NCBI GenBank assembly: GCA_012727835.1
Contig: JAAYGE010000005.1
Location: 1 to 9,756 of the forward strand
From: Bacillota bacterium
GTDB taxonomy: Bacteria > Bacillota_H > UBA994 > UBA5500
DNA: 9,756 nt
Direction: 5' to 3'
The stretch's first letter is position 1; every line of letters starts with the position of its first letter. Below are positions 6,060-9,756 of this stretch, piece after piece. The notes beneath the pieces are model-generated. The model was given only the letters and a program-made list of their open reading frames with translations. It was not told the DNA's origin and made no database searches. The position numbers were made by a program, and so were the translations under genes.

Positions 6060-6797
6060 ATGCCCAACTATAAAGTATTTCAAGATGCCCCCTCGGAACT
6101 GAGGGTCCGAATCTATGGTCTTGATAACGGCCTGGATCAATCAATAAAGGTAGACGCCACAGGCGCGGTAGCTATTCAAAATGATGGCGGTAGCCTGACC
6201 GTAGACGCCACCGATCTGGATATCCGCGACTTGAATAATGCCACTGACAATGTACTGGTCTATGGTAGCGACGGCGTAGACAATCAGCCTCTGCTTACCG
6301 ATGCAACCGGTGCCTTAGCCATCCAGGATAATGGTGGTAGCCTAACCGTAGATGCCACCGATTTAGATATCCGTGATTTGGATAACACCACCGATAGCGT
6401 TTTGGTCTACGGTAACGATGGTGATAATAATGTGGCTCTACTCACCGACGCCAACGGTGTGTTACAGGTGGCAGTCGTCTCCAGCTATAGGGAGGCCTCT
6501 GAAACGGTCAATACAGGTGCCACTTTCGTCGGCTCTACCGCCCAAGACATTAGTCTCCACCCCAACTATACCTGGTTTATAAAGAATACCGGTGTTAATA
6601 CGGCCACTGTGAAGCTGCAGATTAGCCCTAACTATGTGGATTGGGTAGACGATGGGATGGATCACGAGCTCGAGGCCGGCGAATCTATGGTTCTCGTCGC
6701 CAACGTGTTCCTTCGCTACACTCGGGTAGCCTATCAATCGACGGTCACCGACGAGGATACGACCCTAGAATTAACCTGGCAGGCTTACGGAGGTTAA
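6060..6797 (+). CDS. Repeat-containing protein with C-terminal DUF6385-like domain
   Basis: A 245-residue acidic protein with no cysteine, signal peptide or membrane segment. The ATG has GAGGTGA six bases upstream. After a short N-terminal segment it carries a 49-residue tandem repeat: DATGAVAIQ at 32 recurs as DATGALAIQ at 81 and begins again as DANGVLQVA at 130. Each unit contains GGSLTVDATDLDIRDL followed by a VLVYGxDG turn; residues 14-31 look like the tail of an earlier unit. Similar GGSLTVDATDLDIR-type repeats appear, as I recall, in phage appendage proteins, which fits an elongated beta structure. Residues about 145-245 form the C-terminal domain (FIKNTGVNTATVKLQISP, LVANVFLRYTRV at 212-223), shared with the divergent DNRLRE protein and probably DUF6385. 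The gene is followed by its own terminator. Function unknown; a structural or surface role, possibly on spores, is inference only. Confidence 0.78.
   Translation: MPNYKVFQDAPSELRVRIYGLDNGLDQSIKVDATGAVAIQNDGGSLTVDATDLDIRDLNNATDNVLVYGSDGVDNQPLLTDATGALAIQDNGGSLTVDATDLDIRDLDNTTDSVLVYGNDGDNNVALLTDANGVLQVAVVSSYREASETVNTGATFVGSTAQDISLHPNYTWFIKNTGVNTATVKLQISPNYVDWVDDGMDHELEAGESMVLVANVFLRYTRVAYQSTVTDEDTTLELTWQAYGG
6153..6446 (+). repeat. Two in-frame 147-bp tandem repeats inside the DUF6385 gene
   Basis: Copies at 6153-6299 and 6300-6446 encode 49-residue units with clearly similar protein sequence (DATGAxAIQ, GGSLTVDATDLDIRDL, VLVYGxDG). Many codons differ at third positions, so the duplication is old and the protein sequence has been kept. 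A third, diverging copy begins at 6447. Confidence 0.88.
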
Positions 6798-6807
6798 AGA
6801 GAAGTCT

Positions 6808-6838
6808 GGTAGCAGCCGAAGTCCGGCTGCTACCTTTT
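6808..6838 (+). terminator. Rho-independent terminator after the DUF6385 gene
   Basis: A perfect 11-bp stem (6808-6818 with 6824-6834) closes an AAGTC loop and is followed by TTTT. It starts ten bases after the stop codon and separates this gene from the bofC-like gene. Confidence 0.88.
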
Positions 6839-6841
6839 CAT

Positions 6842-6870
6842 GTATGCAATTACCAGCTTGTGGTTATACT
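6842..6870 (+). promoter_or_regulatory. Candidate forespore-type (sigma-F/G) promoter of the bofC-like gene
   Basis: GTATG (6842-6846) and GGTTATACT (6862-6870), 15 bases apart, resemble the sigma-F pattern GYWTA and GGnnAnAnT with a spacing near 16. B. subtilis bofC is a forespore gene, so the match is sensible, but it is short and imperfect. A competing sigma-A-like reading is TTGTGG (6858-6863), 16 bases, TATATT (6880-6885). Confidence 0.3.
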
Positions 6871-6871
6871 A

Positions 6872-6894
6872 CTCCTGGTTATATTAACCAGGAG
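6872..6894 (+). promoter_or_regulatory. Perfect 10-bp hairpin/palindrome overlapping the bofC-like ribosome binding site
   Basis: CTCCTGGTTA (6872-6881) and TAACCAGGAG (6885-6894) are perfectly complementary around a TAT loop. The right arm contains the first five bases of the AGGAGGTGA ribosome binding site (6890-6898), and the left arm is its complement. In a transcript starting upstream this would hide the ribosome binding site. If transcription starts inside the dyad, it could instead be a DNA operator. Confidence 0.7.
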
Positions 6895-6905
6895 GTGAAT
6901 ACAAC

Positions 6906-7457
6906 ATGAAGCGTCGTTGGCTAGTTTTGGTGGGCATTATAGCCGGCGTTTATATCCTCATCGCTTCTGGTTGGCTAACAACCTTTTTGGCCAATACAGC
7001 CACTGATCATATACGCGAACCTGAATACCAACGTTATTGGGCTGGGCTTTTCGGCCGGAATGCCCTTGTGAACTATCAATTAGAATACGACTGCGGTCAC
7101 AGTCTTGTAGTGGCTGAGCCCGATTTGACCCCGGAACTGCTCATGGTCGCCCCTCACAATATGGAACAAACGGTGCGAGCCATGCAAATAAAACCGCGGT
7201 TGGATGACGTGATACTTCTACAAGGTACAGTGGCAGCCGCCTGTCCCGATTGCCAGAGTTACTTCTGGATCGGCGAACAGGATGGGTGCGTGGCTGTCTG
7301 GCAGGGGAAGGATAGGGCCACCGCCGTTTTTCTGCAACGCTTTGAGGATATGTCGGTGGCGCGCCTGCCAACGGCAGTGCAGCAGCAGCTGCGAGAAGGC
7401 ATTGTGGTTCACTCGGAAGATGAACTGGCCCAAGTACTGGAAGGACTCGATCGCTAA
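6906..7457 (+). CDS. bofC: BofC-like (bypass-of-forespore C) protein
   Basis: A 183-residue protein with a single N-terminal hydrophobic segment (about 5-27), acting as a membrane anchor or uncleaved signal. AGGAGGTGA lies seven bases before the ATG. A first domain contains YQLEYDCGH (57-65), like the CGH segment of BofC N-termini. The second matches the BofC C-terminal domain: CPDC (113-116), SYFWIGEQDGCVAVWQGK (118-135) and the ending LPTAVQQQLREGIVVHSEDELAQVLEGL. In B. subtilis BofC is secreted across the inner forespore membrane, restrains the SpoIVB protease and so delays pro-sigma-K processing. B. subtilis bofC also lies beside ruvA, so its place before ruvCAB here supports the assignment. 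Whether a Clostridia-type protein works the same way is uncertain. It appears to be a single-gene unit between two terminators. Confidence 0.78.
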   Translation: MKRRWLVLVGIIAGVYILIASGWLTTFLANTATDHIREPEYQRYWAGLFGRNALVNYQLEYDCGHSLVVAEPDLTPELLMVAPHNMEQTVRAMQIKPRLDDVILLQGTVAAACPDCQSYFWIGEQDGCVAVWQGKDRATAVFLQRFEDMSVARLPTAVQQQLREGIVVHSEDELAQVLEGLDR

Positions 7458-7472
7458 ACTAAATACTTAAGC

Positions 7473-7512
7473 AAAAGGAGGCAGCCCTTGATGGGGATGC
7501 CTCCTTTTGTTT
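7473..7512 (+). terminator. Rho-independent terminator after the bofC-like gene
   Basis: An 11-bp outer stem AAAAGGAGGCA (7473-7483) pairs with TGCCTCCTTTT (7498-7508). Inside, CCC can pair with GGG. The T-rich 3' arm continues as GTTT. The A-rich left arm could also let it work on the opposite strand. Confidence 0.85.
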
Positions 7513-7582
7513 GGCGCGGAAACAAAACGTACCCTTTTCTTCGTCATGTCCCACTTCTCCTAGGCAAGCAGGTGTTTGCCCT

Positions 7583-7611
7583 TTGCGTGTCGAAGGGATG
7601 ACAAGTAGCAT
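7583..7611 (+). promoter_or_regulatory. Candidate promoter of ruvCAB
   Basis: TTGCGT (7583-7588) and TAGCAT (7606-7611) are 17 bases apart, just before the AGGAGG of ruvC. If used, the leader would be very short. The region also has a dyad, GTCATGTCCC (7543-7552) with GGGATGAC (7595-7602), enclosing a small GGCAAG/TTTGCC hairpin (7563-7580). I see no LexA box of the GAAC-N4-GTTC type. Confidence 0.35.
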
Positions 7612-7625
7612 AAGGAGGAGATGTT

Positions 7626-8132
7626 GTGCTTGTTATGGGAGTTGATCCGGGCATAGCCATCACCGGTTATGGGTTTGTACAGCCGGGCCGCCAAGGCAGT
7701 GGCCAGGCTATTGCCTATGGTTGCATACGTACACCAGCCCGTACGCCGTTGGCTGAACGCCTATTACTTTTATACCAAGAAATTAGCGCTCTAATTGATG
7801 AGCATCAACCCGATGTGTTAGCTATTGAGCAGCTGTTTTTTAACCGCAATACCACAACCGCTTTTACTGTGGCACAGGCCCGGGGGGTAGTGGTGTTGGC
7901 AGCGGCCCAACAAGGGGTAGCAGTCGTGGAGTATACTCCCCTTCAGGTAAAACAAGCCGTTGTTGGCTATGGTCGGGCCGAGAAGCAGCAGGTGCAGCAT
8001 ATGGTGAAAGCCCTGCTCAATTTGGCTAGTGCTCCCAAACCCGATGACGTGGCTGATGCACTGGCCATCGCTATTTGCCATGCTCATAGCATGCAGTACA
8101 ATAATTTGCTGCGGATAGGGAGGGAGCATTAA
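7626..8132 (+). CDS. ruvC: Holliday junction resolvase RuvC
   Basis: A 168-residue protein of normal RuvC length. The GTG at 7626 is the start: AGGAGG (7613-7618) is seven bases upstream, the nearby ATG at 7621 is out of frame, and the product begins MLVMGVDPGIAITGYG, matching the family N-terminus. The four acidic catalytic residues of the RNase H-like fold are visible as D7, E68 (in LAIEQLFFNRN), D141 and D144 (in KPDDVADALAIAICH). RuvC dimers cut four-way junctions held by RuvAB at the end of recombination. The stop is followed by ruvA after four bases, so the two are translationally close. Confidence 0.97.
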   Translation: MLVMGVDPGIAITGYGFVQPGRQGSGQAIAYGCIRTPARTPLAERLLLLYQEISALIDEHQPDVLAIEQLFFNRNTTTAFTVAQARGVVVLAAAQQGVAVVEYTPLQVKQAVVGYGRAEKQQVQHMVKALLNLASAPKPDDVADALAIAICHAHSMQYNNLLRIGREH

Positions 8133-8136
8133 GGCT

Positions 8137-8751
8137 ATGTTTGCTTACTTACGTGGCAAGCTAGTTAATAAGGGCACCAATTTTGTGGTGTTGGAAGTAA
8201 ATGATATTGGTTATCGGGTTTACGTACCCCAGCGGCTGTTGGCCGGTTTAGAGCTGGATAGCGAAATTTTGTTACATACCTATATGCAAGTGCGTGAAGA
8301 TGATATATCTCTATATGGGTTTACTGAACTAGAAACCCTCACCCTGTTTGAAACCCTACTCACCGTTTCGGGAGTGGGGCCGAAGCTGGCCGTTAGCATC
8401 GTCGATACCATGCCCAGCCAAGTGTTTTGTCGGGCCATCTTGCAGAACGAAATATCGGTGTTAACCAAAATCCCCGGTATCGGCAAGAAAACCGCCCAGC
8501 GCCTGGTGTTAGAACTGAAGGATAAGTTGGCAGCCCAGGCCGACTCCTTATCCACTGAAGGGGAGGCTGCTCCTCTGGTGGACGATAGCGCGCAAGCTCA
8601 GGTGATGGCTGCCCTTACCGCATTAGGCTATCGGCCCGAGGAAGCAGCAGGAGCTATGCGGGCCGCTGCTAAGCAACAGCCCGAGCTAACAAAGAGTGAG
8701 TCGGGCCTATTACGCGAGGCGCTAAGATACTTAGGGTCACGTAGCAGATAG
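8137..8751 (+). CDS. ruvA: Holliday junction branch-migration protein RuvA
   Basis: A 204-residue protein beginning MFAYLRGKL, the canonical RuvA N-terminus. Domain I, an OB fold, covers about 1-64 ([19 protein letters not shown]). Domain II carries two helix-hairpin-helix motifs, VSGVGPKLA (77-85) and [12 protein letters not shown] (112-123). A flexible acidic linker (about 132-152) leads to domain III (about 153-204, [15 protein letters not shown]), which contacts RuvB. RuvA tetramers hold the junction in a square-planar form and load RuvB. It starts four bases after ruvC and ends eleven bases before ruvB; its ribosome binding site lies within the end of ruvC (GGGAGG) and is set rather far back. 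Confidence 0.97.
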   Translation: MFAYLRGKLVNKGTNFVVLEVNDIGYRVYVPQRLLAGLELDSEILLHTYMQVREDDISLYGFTELETLTLFETLLTVSGVGPKLAVSIVDTMPSQVFCRAILQNEISVLTKIPGIGKKTAQRLVLELKDKLAAQADSLSTEGEAAPLVDDSAQAQVMAALTALGYRPEEAAGAMRAAAKQQPELTKSESGLLREALRYLGSRSR

Positions 8752-8762
8752 GGGGAGTATGG

Positions 8763-9756
8763 ATGCAGGAAGAGCGTATAATTGCTGGTGAACTACAGCT
8801 CGAAGATACGGAAGTGGAAAATAGCCTCAGGCCACGTTATTTGCGGGAGTATATCGGGCAGGACAAGGTAAAGGAGACCCTGGGTATTTTTATTCAGGCG
8901 GCCAAGCAGCGGCGAGAGGCATTGGATCATGTGCTACTATATGGTCCACCAGGGCTAGGTAAGACCACCTTGTCCCATATTATCGCCAATGAGCTGGGAG
9001 TAAATTTGCGCATTACTTCTGGGCCGGCCATCGAGCGCCCCGGCGATCTGGCCGCATTGCTGACCAATCTCAGTCCTTATGACTGCCTGTTTATCGATGA
9101 AATCCACCGCCTCAATAGGAGTGTGGAAGAGGTGCTCTACCCGGCCATGGAAGATTATGCTCTGGACATTATCATCGGTAAGGGCCCGAGCGCCCGTTCC
9201 ATTCGCCTCGACTTGCCACCCTTTACTCTGATCGGGGCGACCACCCGGGCCGGTGCTCTCTCGGCTCCTCTGCGGGACCGTTTCGGGGTTATTAGCCGCC
9301 TCGAATTCTATTCAGAGGAGGATCTGCAAGCTATAGCTTTCCGTTCGGCTCGCATTTTAGGTATCAGCCTAGCCGAAGATGGAGCCTATGAACTGGCCCG
9401 GCGAGCGCGGGGCACCCCACGGGTGGTCAACCGTCTTTTGCGCCGGGTGCGCGATTATGCGGAGGTAAAGGGCGATGGTGTAATTACACTAGAAGTGTCT
9501 AAAGCCGCTCTGCAGCTGTTGGAAATTGATGAGTTAGGGCTGGATGCCACCGACCGCCAGTTATTGACCACCATCATTGAGCGTTACGATGGAGGGCCGG
9601 TGGGGCTAGATACCATGGCGGCCACCATTAGCGAATCTCCCGATACTATAGAAGATTTGTTGGAACCCTATTTAATGCAGATCGGTTTGTTGCAGCGCAC
9701 CCCCCGGGGTCGCATGGTCACCCGTCTGGCCTGCGAGCATTTGGGTATCGCGCCTA
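8763..9756 (+). CDS. ruvB: Holliday junction branch-migration ATPase RuvB, last residues outside window
   Basis: 331 codons are present and open to the window edge; RuvB is usually 335-350 residues, so only a short tail is missing. The start is the ATG at 8763; the ATG four bases earlier is in another frame that stops after ten codons. GGGGGAG lies just upstream. Visible features are [13 protein letters not shown] (21-33), Walker [10 protein letters not shown] (61-69), Walker B FIDEIH (110-115), sensor/arginine region [18 protein letters not shown] (158-175), sensor 2 [17 protein letters not shown] (217-233) and the C-terminal winged-helix domain (from about 255, [10 protein letters not shown] to TPRGRMVT). 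RuvB hexamers pump DNA through the RuvA-bound junction using ATP. It is the third gene of the ruvCAB operon. Confidence 0.97.
   Translation, partial: MQEERIIAGELQLEDTEVENSLRPRYLREYIGQDKVKETLGIFIQAAKQRREALDHVLLYGPPGLGKTTLSHIIANELGVNLRITSGPAIERPGDLAALLTNLSPYDCLFIDEIHRLNRSVEEVLYPAMEDYALDIIIGKGPSARSIRLDLPPFTLIGATTRAGALSAPLRDRFGVISRLEFYSEEDLQAIAFRSARILGISLAEDGAYELARRARGTPRVVNRLLRRVRDYAEVKGDGVITLEVSKAALQLLEIDELGLDATDRQLLTTIIERYDGGPVGLDTMAATISESPDTIEDLLEPYLMQIGLLQRTPRGRMVTRLACEHLGIAP

Noticed and set aside
5034..6797. Prophage remnant
   Set aside because: Apart from fibre-like repeats there is no integrase, capsid, tail, lysis or attachment-site sequence, and codon use looks like that of the neighbours.
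7513..7625. LexA (SOS) operator before ruvC
   Set aside because: No GAAC-N4-GTTC sequence is present; only an unrelated imperfect dyad is seen.

Overview
The window looks like ordinary chromosome of a spore-forming Clostridia-type Firmicute of intermediate GC. The evidence is strong AGGAGG-type ribosome binding sites, several TTG/GTG starts, a YlbF-family gene, a BofC-like sporulation gene directly upstream of ruvC, and the gene order yebC - bofC-like - ruvC - ruvA - ruvB. I cannot name genus or species.

Left part (1-1915). Two genes diverge from a 366-base spacer. Leftward is a CNNM/CBS (CorC/HlyC, 'hemolysin family') membrane protein cut by the window edge. Rightward is a seven-to-eight-helix membrane protein with the motif set of the PrsW/YhfC group of putative intramembrane metalloproteases, followed by a hairpin terminator.

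Middle-left (1938-4983). A promoter leads into a tightly spaced rightward run: a YlbF-family protein, the translation-associated GTPase/ATPase YchF, an NH3-dependent NAD synthetase (nadE) that is broken, and yebC. The nadE copy has a TGA in its pyrophosphate-binding loop, a substitution of the key Asp two codons later, and a TAA shortly before the conserved C-terminal tail. The rest still reads as good NadE.

Centre (4992-6838). A self-contained unit sits between yebC and the bofC-like gene, with a strong hairpin terminator on each side. It is a divergent pair. The leftward protein has an N-terminal DNRLRE domain. The rightward protein has a 49-residue tandem repeat. Both end in what looks like the same C-terminal beta-rich domain (probably DUF6385). 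Neither has a signal peptide or membrane segment. The 168-base spacer holds a long dyad and a weak match to a mother-cell sigma-E promoter. This is the least understood and most interesting part. I infer a pair of proteins assembled together on a surface, perhaps the spore, but no function can be shown from sequence.

Right part (6842-9756). A BofC-like gene has a perfect 10-bp hairpin/palindrome overlapping its ribosome binding site and a possible forespore-type promoter. After its terminator come ruvC, ruvA and ruvB, the Holliday-junction resolvasome, closely packed. RuvB runs off the right edge close to its expected end.

I found no tRNA, rRNA, CRISPR array, insertion sequence or recognisable riboswitch.
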